Assembly (NCBI RefSeq): GCF_030348945.1
Contig: NZ_JAUCEN010000002.1
Coordinates: 5,402,423 to 5,466,422 of the forward strand
Direction of reading: 5' to 3'
Source: Peribacillus sp. ACCC06369
GTDB lineage: Bacteria; Bacillota; Bacilli; Bacillales; DSM-1321
DNA length: 64,000 nt
In this document: positions 1 through 9,396 of the stretch, one piece after another
Layout: each line of letters begins with the position of its first letter
Position numbering within the stretch: position 1 is the first letter of the stretch
Program-made: the position numbers and the translations under genes
The notes under the pieces: model-generated
Told to the model about the DNA's origin: nothing
Seen by the model: the letters and a program-made list of their open reading frames with translations, nothing else
Databases searched by the model: none

Positions 1-277
1 CAGCAGTTCTGTTAATGGCGGCACCGCCAACTGCACTTGAAGCCATGGCGCTAAAGATAATTAATGAATTTCCTCCTAGCTGATAAGCGATTCCTGCTCC
101 TAAAGCTGGGGCTAGCAAGACCTTTGCGGCCCCGCCTATTGCCAGGAAGACCTCCCAACCTAAATAACCTCCTATGGATTCAAACAATAACCCGATCCCT
201 AATGTAACCAAAACTGCGTTGGCTATCCCTGTTGATGCCTTGTACATTCTATTACTGATGTATTCTTTCCTGCTCAC
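1..277 (-). CDS. PTS transporter EIIC-type permease (PTS_EIIC_2 family), 5' part only
   Basis: Only the first 92 codons are in the window; the gene runs off the left edge. The GTG start at 275-277 has a strong AAGGAG-type site just upstream. The visible protein begins VSRKEYISNRMYKAS, continues as hydrophobic helices, and has glycine/alanine-rich stretches such as LAPALGAGIAYQLGG and SSAVGGAAI. I recognise this style from the small PTS_EIIC_2 membrane proteins, which resemble sugar PTS EIIC domains. The transported substrate cannot be told from this fragment. A cre-like site lies about 180 bases upstream, which would fit carbon catabolite control. Confidence 0.65.
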   Translation of the reverse strand, partial: MSRKEYISNRMYKASTGIANAVLVTLGIGLLFESIGGYLGWEVFLAIGGAAKVLLAPALGAGIAYQLGGNSLIIFSAMASSAVGGAAINRTA

Positions 278-449
278 TTTATCTCCACTCCTTATTAATT
301 ATCAGAATATTCAATTTCAAAAAAATCGAAAAAAAATAAATATCTTTAATTTAAAAGCCTATTAACTATATCACCGCTACATATAATGTCTGCCCGTATA
401 ATAACATGAATTTTCTGATAATGTAAGTAGTATTTTTATACTAATAAAA

Positions 450-464
450 TAAAAGCGTTTTCAT
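450..464 (-). promoter_or_regulatory. Candidate cre (CcpA) site
   Basis: Read on the minus strand this is ATGAAAACGCTTTTA, matching the cre consensus WTGNAANCGNWNNCW at all defined positions but one. It lies 173-187 bases upstream of the PTS permease start, a reasonable place for catabolite control of a sugar transporter. It is a short degenerate motif, so chance is possible. Confidence 0.4.
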
Positions 465-549
465 AAATATGAGTTTAACGCACTTTCATCCAATAAAAAC
501 TAGGATTGTATTATTTCAAAATAAAATATCCCTTTTAAGGAGGTGCTAC

Positions 550-741
550 ATGGAGATATTTCGATACATTTGCGACAAAAAAAGAACCCGATTAAGGATT
601 CTCTCACTAGCTGGATTTATGACTATTCTAATAGATACCCATCCTATTTTTGAAATCCTTCCAATTTTGCAAAAGTGTCCTTCAAATATTGGTAAAACAA
701 TTTCTCCGTTGGCATCAGTTCCCTATCAGTCGGAACGATGA
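550..741 (+). CDS. Small unrecognised ORF with a strong RBS (63 residues)
   Basis: ATG at 550 follows AAGGAGG (537-543) with six bases between, one of the best ribosome binding sites in this region. The 63-residue product starts MEIFRYICDKKRTRLRI and has a basic N-terminus followed by a short hydrophobic stretch. I do not recognise it. The last 98 bases are antisense to the 3' end of the gltC-like gene, and its 5' half overlaps that gene's terminator. Both facts argue that the reading frame may be a coincidence. Confidence 0.2.
   Translation: MEIFRYICDKKRTRLRILSLAGFMTILIDTHPIFEILPILQKCPSNIGKTISPLASVPYQSER
577..604 (-). terminator. Rho-independent terminator of the gltC-like gene
   Basis: On the minus strand an eight-pair stem (GAGAATCC / GGGTTCTT with two wobbles) closes a TTAATC loop. 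A run of seven T follows, about 40 bases after the gltC stop. Confidence 0.6.
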
Positions 742-1549
742 CCCCTACAGCCCTGGTTACAGATGGATCCTCCAGCGGCAATTTAACCGTAAAGCGAGGC
801 AAGCTATCAATCAAGGAAATCTCAGGAATCAAGGTTATACCCAGACCTGCTGCCACTAGGCCTTTTATAGCATCAGTATCTTTTCCTTCAAATGCCACTT
901 CCGGTTCGAAACCATGCAGTCTGCATGCTTTCATAACGAGATCCCTTAAAACATAGCCCTTTGGATATACGATGAACGGGTTTCCTTGAAGCTCATTTAA
1001 TGATAATGACTTCTTCAAGGCCAAAGGATGGCTTTCTGGTAAAAGGGCAACTAAGTTCTCAATAAATAGCGTTTCTCCTTTGATTTTCTTTTCATTCACC
1101 GGCAGGGGGCCAATCAAGGCCATGTTTATGTTACCTTTTATCACCGAATCTATCAGGTAGCGATATGAACCTTGTTTCAATGTGAATTTCGCCAGCGGAT
1201 AACTTTCCCTGAAGTCGGAAATGACCCTTGGCAATATATAAGAAGCTAAACTGCTGGGAAAGCCAATGCGGATTGTCCCTTTTTCTGGATCCAGACTTTC
1301 AGCCATCTCACGCTTAGCACGATTGATTATATCCATAGCTTGTTCCATATGGGCTAAAAATGTATATCCAATAGGCGTCAATCTAATCTTTCGGCCTTCC
1401 CGGATAAATAGGGGCACGCCCAATTCTTCTTCTAAATTATAAATTTGGCGACTGACAGCAGACTGGGCAACATGCAAGTCCACTGCTGCTTCCGTCATAT
1501 GTTCACGCTTTGCCACTTCAATGAAATATTCGATTTGCCTTAATTCCAA
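644..1549 (-). CDS. gltC: LysR-family transcriptional regulator, GltC-like
   Basis: This 301-residue protein has the usual LysR layout. The N-terminal winged helix-turn-helix (about 1-60, starting MELRQIEYFIEVAKREH) contains HVAQSAVSRQIYNLEEELGV. The effector-binding domain (about 90-290) contains GTIRIGFPSSLASYILP and IKGLVAAGLGITLIPE. The whole length resembles Bacillus subtilis GltC, the activator of glutamate synthase gltAB. Here, however, it is divergent from an NADP-type glutamate dehydrogenase gene. The intergenic region holds a site with the geometry of a GltC box (1589-1603). By inference it controls gdhA and its own expression in response to glutamate or 2-oxoglutarate. It could instead be a paralogue of gltC, since a gltAB-linked copy may exist elsewhere. 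Confidence 0.85.
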   Translation of the reverse strand: MELRQIEYFIEVAKREHMTEAAVDLHVAQSAVSRQIYNLEEELGVPLFIREGRKIRLTPIGYTFLAHMEQAMDIINRAKREMAESLDPEKGTIRIGFPSSLASYILPRVISDFRESYPLAKFTLKQGSYRYLIDSVIKGNINMALIGPLPVNEKKIKGETLFIENLVALLPESHPLALKKSLSLNELQGNPFIVYPKGYVLRDLVMKACRLHGFEPEVAFEGKDTDAIKGLVAAGLGITLIPEISLIDSLPRFTVKLPLEDPSVTRAVGVIVPTDRELMPTEKLFYQYLKDTFAKLEGFQK

Positions 1550-1588
1550 TCTAAGCTCCCTCTTTCATATCAAAACAGCATGTTATTT

Positions 1589-1603
1589 ATCTAATATTCA
1601 GAT
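1589..1603. promoter_or_regulatory. GltC-box-like operator in the gltC/gdhA divergent promoter
   Basis: ATCTA-ATATT-CAGAT has the form ATCTx-N5-xAGAT, the geometry of the B. subtilis GltC box (ATCTC-N5-GAGAT). It also satisfies the general LysR T-N11-A rule. It lies 40 bases upstream of the regulator and 100 bases upstream of gdhA, as expected for a divergently acting LysR operator. Confidence 0.5.
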
Positions 1604-1666
1604 TGTTTATTTCACTTTTAAATTATATCATGAAAGTATTATATAAAACCGATAAGCTTACCCTAA

Positions 1667-3085
<1,419 letters not shown>

Positions 3086-3101
3086 CAATCGGTTGATTTA
3101 G

Positions 3102-3161
3102 GAGGCGGTTCCAACAGGGGCCGCCTTACTTTTGTAAAAGAGTGATCTCACTTTTTTTTAC
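3102..3161 (+). terminator. Tandem terminator hairpins after gdhA
   Basis: The first hairpin pairs AGGCGG with CCGCCT (3103-3126). The second at about 3134-3161 pairs an A-rich GTAAAAGAGTG arm with CACTTTTTTTTAC, so it carries its own T run. Both lie within 80 bases of the gdhA stop. Confidence 0.6.
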
Positions 3162-3240
3162 CCTCTTATTCATCTCAATTCAAGCTGAATATCCACACTC
3201 AGATAACATCAATGAGATTAAAACATTTCTTTCTTACTAT

Positions 3241-3275
3241 AAAAAAAAAGAGTGCCGGAAAAGTTCTGGCACTCT
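3241..3275 (-). terminator. Rho-independent terminator of the ribose operon
   Basis: On the minus strand GAGTGCC pairs with GGCACTC around a short loop, followed by nine T. It begins about 17 bases after the rbsB stop. Confidence 0.85.
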
Positions 3276-3291
3276 CATGGTTTGCAGACAA

Positions 3292-4212
3292 TTATTCTTT
3301 GGTGACCAATTTCAATGGAACGGATATTGTGCCATCCACTTTATCGCCTTTTAAGATTTTCTCAGCCGCATTAACCGCTTCTTCACCGATAAGTGCCGGT
3401 TGTTGGGCGATTGTAGCTTTTAGTTCACCGGTTTCAACTGCTTTCAATGCATCATCATTTCCGTCAAAACCAACCACGATGATGTCTTTTCCTGCTGCCT
3501 TGATTGCTTCAATGGCCCCAAGTGCCATTTCATCATTATGGGCGAATACCGCTTGGATGTCATTATTGCCTTGGAGGATATTTTCCATGACGTTAAGCCC
3601 TTTTGTCCGGTCGAATTCCGCCGTTTGGCTTGTCAGGACATCTAACTGCTTGTCCGCAATATTGTGGAAACCTTTCCCACGTTCACGAGTTGCAGATGCT
3701 CCGGATACCCCTTCAAGTTCCACTACTTTCGCTTTTTCGCCAAGCTCTTTAACTAGATATTCTGCAGCCATTTCACCGCCAGCCACATTATCGGAAGCGA
3801 TGAACGTTTCAATGTCACCTTCGTCTGAAGAGCGGTCAATCGTGATAACGGGAATGCCCGCATCATTTGCATCTTGAACGGCTGAAGTTATTGCCGCAGA
3901 GTCAGTTGGATTCACAAGAAGGACATCAACCTCTTGAAGAATTAAATCTTCAATTCCGCTAATCTGTTTTGCTGTATCATCCTGGGCGTCAACAACTGTA
4001 ACTTTCATGCCTTTTTCTTTTGCTTCTTTTTCAATACCATCTTTTAAGGAAACGAAGAATGGATTGTTTAAAGTTGAGATGCTGACTCCGACTTTCACGT
4101 CTTTCATGGAGTCTTTCTTTTCTTTTTTATCATCTTTTAGACCAGAATCCATTGAACAGGCAGCTAAGACCATTAAAGAAAGAACCATGATGATCGATAC
4201 TATTTTTTTCAT
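3292..4212 (-). CDS. rbsB: Ribose ABC transporter substrate-binding lipoprotein
   Basis: This 306-residue periplasmic-binding-protein-like lipoprotein captures ribose outside the membrane and delivers it to RbsC/RbsA. The N-terminus is a lipoprotein signal with lipobox VLAAC (Cys19). A charged linker (KDDKKEKKDSMKD) follows, then the type I binding fold starting VKVGVSISTLNNPFFVSLKDG. Typical ribose-family segments include PTDSAAITSAVQDANDAGIPVITID and VFAHNDEMALGAIEAIKAAG. It is the last gene of the rbs operon, 16 bases after rbsC, with AAGAGGTGT before its ATG and a terminator after it. High expression relative to the transporter subunits would be usual for such a gene, but the sequence does not show this. 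Confidence 0.95.
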   Translation of the reverse strand: MKKIVSIIMVLSLMVLAACSMDSGLKDDKKEKKDSMKDVKVGVSISTLNNPFFVSLKDGIEKEAKEKGMKVTVVDAQDDTAKQISGIEDLILQEVDVLLVNPTDSAAITSAVQDANDAGIPVITIDRSSDEGDIETFIASDNVAGGEMAAEYLVKELGEKAKVVELEGVSGASATRERGKGFHNIADKQLDVLTSQTAEFDRTKGLNVMENILQGNNDIQAVFAHNDEMALGAIEAIKAAGKDIIVVGFDGNDDALKAVETGELKATIAQQPALIGEEAVNAAEKILKGDKVDGTISVPLKLVTKE

Positions 4213-4227
4213 TGATTACACCTCTTC

Positions 4228-5172
4228 TTATGATTTTTTACGGTCAAGTAAGACCGCGATTAATATAACTGCACCTTTTACCACTTGCTGGTAAAAAGAG
4301 GATACACCAAGTAAATTCATGCCGTTATTCAAGGTACCGATGATCAGGACACCCACCAGCGTACCGAACAACCGCCCTTTACCGCCTGAAAGGCTCGTTC
4401 CACCCAGGACCACGGCTGCGATGGCATCCATTTCATAGGATTGGCCTGCCGTCGGCTGTGCCGAATTCAGACGGGATGTTAAAATGGCACCGGCAATTGC
4501 TGCCATCGTACCGGCCAGACCATATATGGCCACCTTGACTCGGTCAACTTTAATTCCCGAAATGCGGGAAGCCCTTTCATTTCCGCCAATTGCATATGTT
4601 TTACGGCCAAAGGATGTTTTATGAAGCAGGAACCATAGGATTAAGAAAGCGATGACCATCACAACAGCCGGTACTGGCAGTCCCAGGAAGTATCCTCTCC
4701 CAAGCATCTGGAACATTTCAGAATCGCCAATTCCAGTAATCGGCTTTCCATCCGTATACACAAGCGTTAATCCCCGGAATATCGTCATGGTGGCCAATGT
4801 CACGATGAAAGGGGCCATTTTTCCTTTTGAAACGAGAATCCCATTGATTATACCCATTATTGCACCTAGCAGAATGCCTACTAATATTGCTAAAATAGGA
4901 TCCATTCCCGAGACCATCATGCCAGCCATAAGTGCGCTGGATAGAGCTAAAATGGAACCGACGGACAAGTCGATGCCACCTGTCAATATGATAAAGGTCA
5001 TTCCAAATGCAATAAGTGCATTGATGGAGGTTTGACGCAATAAATTCAAAATATTATTCGGTTCCATGAATGATGGATTTAAAACGGTTATTACGATAAA
5101 TAATAGTACCAGGGCAAGTAACGGACCAAATTTCTGCCAAATCCCGCTTTTCCCTGTAGCCTCAAGTTTCAT
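4228..5172 (-). CDS. rbsC: Ribose ABC transporter permease
   Basis: The 314-residue integral membrane subunit forms the ribose channel. It is almost wholly hydrophobic helices and belongs to the BPD_transp_2 family. Recognisable segments are FGMTFIILTGGIDLSVGSI and VVLGGTSLSGGKGRLFGTLVG, the latter near the C-terminus. The start lies immediately after the rbsA stop, with GGAGGGAAC upstream. The order A-C-B matches B. subtilis. Confidence 0.96.
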   Translation of the reverse strand: MKLEATGKSGIWQKFGPLLALVLLFIVITVLNPSFMEPNNILNLLRQTSINALIAFGMTFIILTGGIDLSVGSILALSSALMAGMMVSGMDPILAILVGILLGAIMGIINGILVSKGKMAPFIVTLATMTIFRGLTLVYTDGKPITGIGDSEMFQMLGRGYFLGLPVPAVVMVIAFLILWFLLHKTSFGRKTYAIGGNERASRISGIKVDRVKVAIYGLAGTMAAIAGAILTSRLNSAQPTAGQSYEMDAIAAVVLGGTSLSGGKGRLFGTLVGVLIIGTLNNGMNLLGVSSFYQQVVKGAVILIAVLLDRKKS

Positions 5173-5173
5173 C

Positions 5174-6655
5174 CTAGTTCCCTCCTGTCGCCAATGCCAT
5201 AATTTTTTCTTGCGTCGCTTCCTGCTTTAACAATTCCCCAGCAATCTCACCTTCGTGAACCACAAGGATTCTATCACTCATTCCAATGATTTCCGGAAGT
5301 TCTGACGAAACCATGATGATGGCGATGCCTCGCTCCGTCAATTCATTCATCAATTCGTAAATTTCACGTTTTGCACCAACATCTATGCCTCGGGTTGGCT
5401 CATCCATAATTAAAACTTTAGGGGAAGTGCCGATCCATTTGGCAATTACCACCTTTTGTTGATTCCCTCCGGAAAGATTGCCGATGATCGTTTCAGCCGA
5501 AGATGTCTTTACGTGAAGTCGCTTAATCATCATTTCGGCAAAGTTTTTCTCATCCTCCGTTTTTACGAGTCCATTAGGAGCAAAGCTTTTCAGATTCGGC
5601 AAGCCGATATTTTCCCTTACTGAAAAGTCCAGTATCAGCCCCTCTTCTTTACGATTTTCCGTAATGAAGGCCAGGCCGTGTCGAACTGCATCCGTTGGTT
5701 TTCGTATGGAAACTTTCTTGCCTTCAATGGTAATTTCACCGCTGTCTATTTGGTCGACACCAAAAAGGGCGCGCATTATTTCTGTTCTGCCAGCTCCCAT
5801 CAATCCGGCTACACCCACAATCTCGCCTTGCCGTACTGCGAAATGGATATCTTCAAAAAGCCCTTTTTTAGTTAATCCTTTTACATCGAGGACTACGTCG
5901 CCAGGGTTTGCTTCACGATGAGGAAAACGATCCTCCAACTCCCGCCCGACCATTTTTTGAACGACTTCATCGAAATTTGTATCTGCAATTTTTTTCGTAT
6001 CGACTGTTTTTCCGTCACGCATTACGGTGATCCTATCACAAATGGCAAAAATTTCTTCCATTCGGTGAGAGATATAAACTAGTGATACACCCTTTTTAGT
6101 AAGTCCTTTCATCACTTCAAAGAGCTTCTCTATTTCTCTATCGGTCAGAGCTGCTGTGGGCTCGTCCATGATGATGACTTCGGCATCCGTCATAAGCGCC
6201 TTGGCAATTTCAATCATTTGCTGTTCCCCGACAGAACAAAGGCCGGCTTCCTTATCAAAAGGAAGGGAAATATTAAGTGTTTTAAAAATCTCGTTTGCAC
6301 GCGCTTTCATTTGTTTCGTCTTTAGGACACCGAAGGTATTTACCATTTCCCTGCCGATAAATAGATTCTCCAGCACGGTCATCTCTGGCCAAATATTCAA
6401 TTCCTGACGGATAAAGGCCATTCCCGCCTCTTCCGCTTCCTTTGAATCCTTGAATGAGGTTTCTTTACCGTTAATCTCGATCGTTCCTTGGTCTTGTTTA
6501 TGCAGCCCGGTCAAAATGTTCATCAAGGTTGACTTCCCCGCTCCATTCTCCCCCATTAGTGCATGTACTTCTCCTGCCTCTAAAGAAAAATGAACACCTT
6601 CCAATACCTTGTTTTGTCCAAATGCTTTATAAATATTGTGCATTTCGATTTGCAT
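5174..6655 (-). CDS. rbsA: Ribose ABC transporter ATP-binding protein
   Basis: The 493-residue protein has two fused ABC domains and powers ribose import at the inner face of the membrane. The first domain carries a good Walker A (GENGAGKST) and signature and Walker B regions around [14 protein letters not shown] and [11 protein letters not shown]. The second has the degenerate P-loop GLMGAGRTE normal for RbsA, then [14 protein letters not shown] and [17 protein letters not shown] place the start at ATG 6655 (MQIEMHN), which gives the same length as B. subtilis RbsA and the right distance from AAAGAG. An in-frame ATG lies three codons earlier. It follows rbsD closely in the operon. Confidence 0.96.
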   Translation of the reverse strand: MQIEMHNIYKAFGQNKVLEGVHFSLEAGEVHALMGENGAGKSTLMNILTGLHKQDQGTIEINGKETSFKDSKEAEEAGMAFIRQELNIWPEMTVLENLFIGREMVNTFGVLKTKQMKARANEIFKTLNISLPFDKEAGLCSVGEQQMIEIAKALMTDAEVIIMDEPTAALTDREIEKLFEVMKGLTKKGVSLVYISHRMEEIFAICDRITVMRDGKTVDTKKIADTNFDEVVQKMVGRELEDRFPHREANPGDVVLDVKGLTKKGLFEDIHFAVRQGEIVGVAGLMGAGRTEIMRALFGVDQIDSGEITIEGKKVSIRKPTDAVRHGLAFITENRKEEGLILDFSVRENIGLPNLKSFAPNGLVKTEDEKNFAEMMIKRLHVKTSSAETIIGNLSGGNQQKVVIAKWIGTSPKVLIMDEPTRGIDVGAKREIYELMNELTERGIAIIMVSSELPEIIGMSDRILVVHEGEIAGELLKQEATQEKIMALATGGN

Positions 6656-6673
6656 GCTCATCATCTCTTTTCT

Positions 6674-7066
6674 TTAAAAGAATACTCCAGACTGCAATAT
6701 GCAATTTGAATACGGCGTCGTCTCCCCAGTCCGGATTATTGCTTTCGCGTTACTTGTCAGCCTTTTAAAATCCTCATGGGAAACATATTCAATCCCTTCC
6801 CCGAATTGCTGCTCCAAATATTGATGCTGTTCTGGGTTTTTATCCTTCACTTCAGTGGCAGCGATAACTTTTTCAACAACCATATCTTCGTGAACGGCTC
6901 GAACGACATCTTGAAAAGATGGTGTTCCAGGAGTCAAAGCTAAATCTATCTTCCAGACTCCCGATGGTACCGGCAGCCCCGCATCACCCACGACAATATA
7001 ATCCGTATGACCAAGGTCAACCAGGACCTTGGCTATTGAACTATTGATGATTCCTTGACGTTTCAT
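6674..7066 (-). CDS. rbsD: D-ribose pyranase
   Basis: This 130-residue enzyme converts the beta-pyranose form of ribose to beta-furanose so that RbsK can phosphorylate it. The N-terminus ([20 protein letters not shown]) contains the conserved catalytic histidine at residue 20, followed by [14 protein letters not shown]. Length matches the RbsD/FucU family. The start codon overlaps the rbsK stop by four bases, implying translational coupling. Confidence 0.95.
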   Translation of the reverse strand: MKRQGIINSSIAKVLVDLGHTDYIVVGDAGLPVPSGVWKIDLALTPGTPSFQDVVRAVHEDMVVEKVIAATEVKDKNPEQHQYLEQQFGEGIEYVSHEDFKRLTSNAKAIIRTGETTPYSNCILQSGVFF

Positions 7067-7947
7067 GCTTCAAGGCCCCTTTCGACTTCTTTCCTTTGCG
7101 GCATGCCGCCTTGAGCGCCTAACTTCGTCACGGAAATGGAGGCTGCCCGGTTCGCGAATAACAAGCATTCGTCAAAACTTTTTCCTTCTGCAACGGCCAC
7201 CGCAAAGGCAGCATTGAATGTATCGCCTGCCCCTGTTGTATCCACTGCTTCCACTACAAAGCTTGGAACGACCTTTTCTTCATGCCCGTCAAAATAACGG
7301 ACGCCATTTTTCCCTTCGGTAATGAATAATTTATTTGGATACTCAGTCAAGACTTTCGTTCGATCCCGGCCATTAAAAAGTATTTCGAACTCATGTTCAT
7401 TCGGCGTAAGGAATGATGCCTGTTGAATGACAGCCTCGCTTAGCTTGCGGGCTGGAGCTGGGTTCAAAAGTAATTTCTTTTGAAGCGTGTTGCACAATTC
7501 AGCCAGAAATTCCACTGTTTCCTCAGGAATTTCCTGCTGAACCATCACGATATCCGACTCCTCAATGACCTTTTTCGCCTTTTGTACATATTCAGGAGTA
7601 ATGAAATCATTTGCACCTTTTACGACAATAATACTGTTATCACCTTCTGAAAGGGTAATGTGTGCTGTACCGGAGGCTGTACCTGTAACCGGTTCCACAT
7701 ACTCCGTGTTTATATGATTTTTTTTCAGGTTTTCTAAAATGATCTCACCATAGACATCATCACCTACACATCCAACCATGGATACTTCAGCACCAAGTCG
7801 GGCAGCAGCCACAGCCTGATTGGCTCCTTTTCCTCCAGGAACCGTGATGAACGACTCTCCTAAAACCGTTTCCCCTGCTATTGGCCGCTTAGCTGATGTC
7901 ACCACTAAGTCCATTGAGGAACTTCCCACTACTGTAATTCTAATCAT
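7063..7947 (-). CDS. rbsK: Ribokinase
   Basis: The 294-residue PfkB-family kinase phosphorylates ribose to ribose 5-phosphate in the cytosol, feeding the pentose phosphate pathway. The PfkB signature 1 region contains [17 protein letters not shown]. Signature 2 is [16 protein letters not shown], which holds the catalytic aspartate and the anion hole. The start overlaps the rbsR stop (ATGA), and its stop overlaps the rbsD start. Confidence 0.96.
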   Translation of the reverse strand: MIRITVVGSSSMDLVVTSAKRPIAGETVLGESFITVPGGKGANQAVAAARLGAEVSMVGCVGDDVYGEIILENLKKNHINTEYVEPVTGTASGTAHITLSEGDNSIIVVKGANDFITPEYVQKAKKVIEESDIVMVQQEIPEETVEFLAELCNTLQKKLLLNPAPARKLSEAVIQQASFLTPNEHEFEILFNGRDRTKVLTEYPNKLFITEGKNGVRYFDGHEEKVVPSFVVEAVDTTGAGDTFNAAFAVAVAEGKSFDECLLFANRAASISVTKLGAQGGMPQRKEVERGLEA

Positions 7948-8930
7948 GCCTTCTCCGCCTTTCTTCTCGTTGTTTGTCTCTCCACAAAAGAAACAGGGAG
8001 CTTTTTGTGCGGCACTTCCAATTTTTCCTGATTGATCTTTTTAATTAGCATTTCCGCGGCTTGTGCCCCCATCTCGTAGGCTGGCTGCCGAATTGTCGAT
8101 AACGGTGGGTGCAATAACGCAGTGAAGGCGATATCATCATAGCCTATCAATTGTATGTCTTCCGGAATCCGTATTCCCCGTTTTAAAATCTCTTGAAGTG
8201 CGGCAGCTGCAACAATATCATTGCAAGCAATGATTCCATCCGTTTTTGGATATTGCTCGAACAGCTGTCTCACGCAAATTTGGCCGCCCTGAAGAGTGAG
8301 GGATGAATCCATGACTTGCACATTCACTTCGGCTTGTTTCAATTCTTCCAATGCTGCCATGTACCGTTCATATACAGGTTTTATTTCGACTGGTCCCCTG
8401 ATGAGGACGATATTTGTACTGCCTCTATCAAGCAATACGCGTGCTGCGAGCTTACCGCCTGTCTTTTGATCGGAATAAACAGCTGGTAATTTTTCTGCTG
8501 TACGGTCAAGAAGGACAACTGGAATTTCCAGGTTATCAAAATTTTCATTGGCTTCTTCACTGGTTGAAGCAATCATGCCCACTACATTATTCTGAAGAAA
8601 AGTGTCAATATATTCTATTTCTTTATCTCTCTTTTCATCGCTATTCCCAAAGATTAATCGATACCCGAATTGCTGCAGATAATCCTCGACACCTCTTGCC
8701 ATTTCAGGGAAGAAGGGATTCGTAATGTCTGGCAAAATCAAACCAACCAATTTGGATTTACGATTATAAAGGGATCTTGCCACTTCATTCGGTTTATAAT
8801 TTAATTTTTCAACAGCTGCCATGACCACCTTTTTTGTGTCCTCATGTGCATAACCACTGCCATTCATAACTCTGGAAACCGTTGCCACAGAAACCCCAGC
8901 TTCCTTTGCAACATCCCGAATAGTTGCCAA
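7944..8930 (-). CDS. rbsR: LacI-family ribose operon repressor
   Basis: A 328-residue LacI/GalR-type repressor. The N-terminal helix-turn-helix reads ATIRDVAKEAGVSVATVSRV, followed by the hinge and a ribose-binding-type core (LVGLILPDITNPFFPEMARG; GIIACNDIVAAAALQEIL). I choose the TTG start at 8930: it follows GAGGTGG with proper spacing and reproduces the MATI- N-terminus of B. subtilis RbsR. The longer open frame back to 8969 would run through the operator palindrome and is unlikely. It is the first gene of rbsRKDACB and is expected to repress it until ribose is present. Confidence 0.93.
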   Translation of the reverse strand: MATIRDVAKEAGVSVATVSRVMNGSGYAHEDTKKVVMAAVEKLNYKPNEVARSLYNRKSKLVGLILPDITNPFFPEMARGVEDYLQQFGYRLIFGNSDEKRDKEIEYIDTFLQNNVVGMIASTSEEANENFDNLEIPVVLLDRTAEKLPAVYSDQKTGGKLAARVLLDRGSTNIVLIRGPVEIKPVYERYMAALEELKQAEVNVQVMDSSLTLQGGQICVRQLFEQYPKTDGIIACNDIVAAAALQEILKRGIRIPEDIQLIGYDDIAFTALLHPPLSTIRQPAYEMGAQAAEMLIKKINQEKLEVPHKKLPVSFVERQTTRRKAEKA

Positions 8931-8949
8931 TATATCCACCTCAATAATT

Positions 8950-8969
8950 TTGTGTAACCGTTTACACAA
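8950..8969. promoter_or_regulatory. RbsR/CcpA-type operator (cre-like palindrome) of the ribose operon
   Basis: TTGTGTAACCGTTTACACAA is a near-perfect 20-base palindrome centred on CG, the shape shared by LacI-family operators and cre. It fits cre (TGTAACCGTTTACA core) well. It lies 20-39 bases upstream of the rbsR TTG start, in the leader of the operon, so it can serve RbsR, CcpA or both. Confidence 0.8.
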
Positions 8970-9186
8970 TAGCTTATCACCAATTTATATGAACGGCAAG
9001 CCCTATTCCAAAGAAAAATTTTAGGTAGTTTGAATCAAGCCGGATAACACAATCCTTTTTAATGCGTACATTTTTAATACTTATCGGACTCTACCGTCTC
9101 TTTCCGTTTTGCATATATAGGTTTTACATCCTCATTACCTCTAGATTTATTTAATACTTCTATTTGGTAGGCAATAGGAGTTCTAC

Positions 9187-9299
9187 CTAACTGTTGGAAC
9201 GGAAGGTACGAGGCCCCTGCGGGGGAATACGCGTCCAAGGGGGACCTCCGAGGGCGGACCGCCCGCGGAAAGCGAGTACCTGAAGCGGAAATCAACGGT
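9187..9299. repeat. GC-rich Bacillaceae-type intergenic repeat (degenerate copy)
   Basis: The block is sharply richer in G and C than its surroundings. It contains the phrases GAGGCCCCTGCGGGGGAA, GGCGGACCGCCCGCGGAAAG and AAGCGGAAATCAACGG. I recall very similar phrases (CTCCTGCGGGA, CCGCCCGCGGAAAGCGAG, GGAGCGGAAATCAACAG) from intergenic repeats scattered through Bacillus-group genomes. Only one copy was noticed in this window, so repetition itself is not shown here. Confidence 0.6.
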
Positions 9300-9313
9300 C
9301 AAAATTTAAAAAT

Positions 9314-9361
9314 CCAAAAAAACTGTAGACGTACTCAATTCTTATTGAGTTCGTCTACAGT
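9314..9361 (-). terminator. Terminator of the siderophore operon
   Basis: On the minus strand a long stem (CTGTAGACGAACTCAAT pairing with ATTGAGTACGTCTACAG, one mismatch) closes a four-base loop. Eight T follow. It lies 36 bases after the last siderophore gene. Confidence 0.92.
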
Positions 9362-9396
9362 CTGAAATTAGCTCAAAAGTCTGAGCCAGTTTAACT

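Larger units (their letters stand above)
278..643. other. Intergenic region between the permease start and the gltC-like gene end
   Basis: This AT-rich 366-base stretch carries the permease leader, a candidate cre box at 450-464, and a gltC terminator at about 577-604. It also holds the first half of a small plus-strand ORF with a strong ribosome binding site (550-741). Nothing else was recognised. Confidence 0.6.
8970..9396. other. Intergenic region between the rbs operon head and the siderophore operon end
   Basis: This holds the upstream rbs promoter region, a GC-rich intergenic repeat at about 9187-9299, and the siderophore operon terminator at 9314-9361. A 73-codon minus-strand ORF here lies largely in the repeat and is not considered a gene. 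Confidence 0.7.

Noticed and set aside
174..365. 63-codon plus-strand ORF
   Set aside because: It is antisense to the start of the PTS-type permease and has no ribosome site.
9074..9295. 73-codon minus-strand ORF
   Set aside because: It lies mostly in the GC-rich intergenic repeat; its Arg/Pro-rich text follows from the repeat, and there is no ribosome site.
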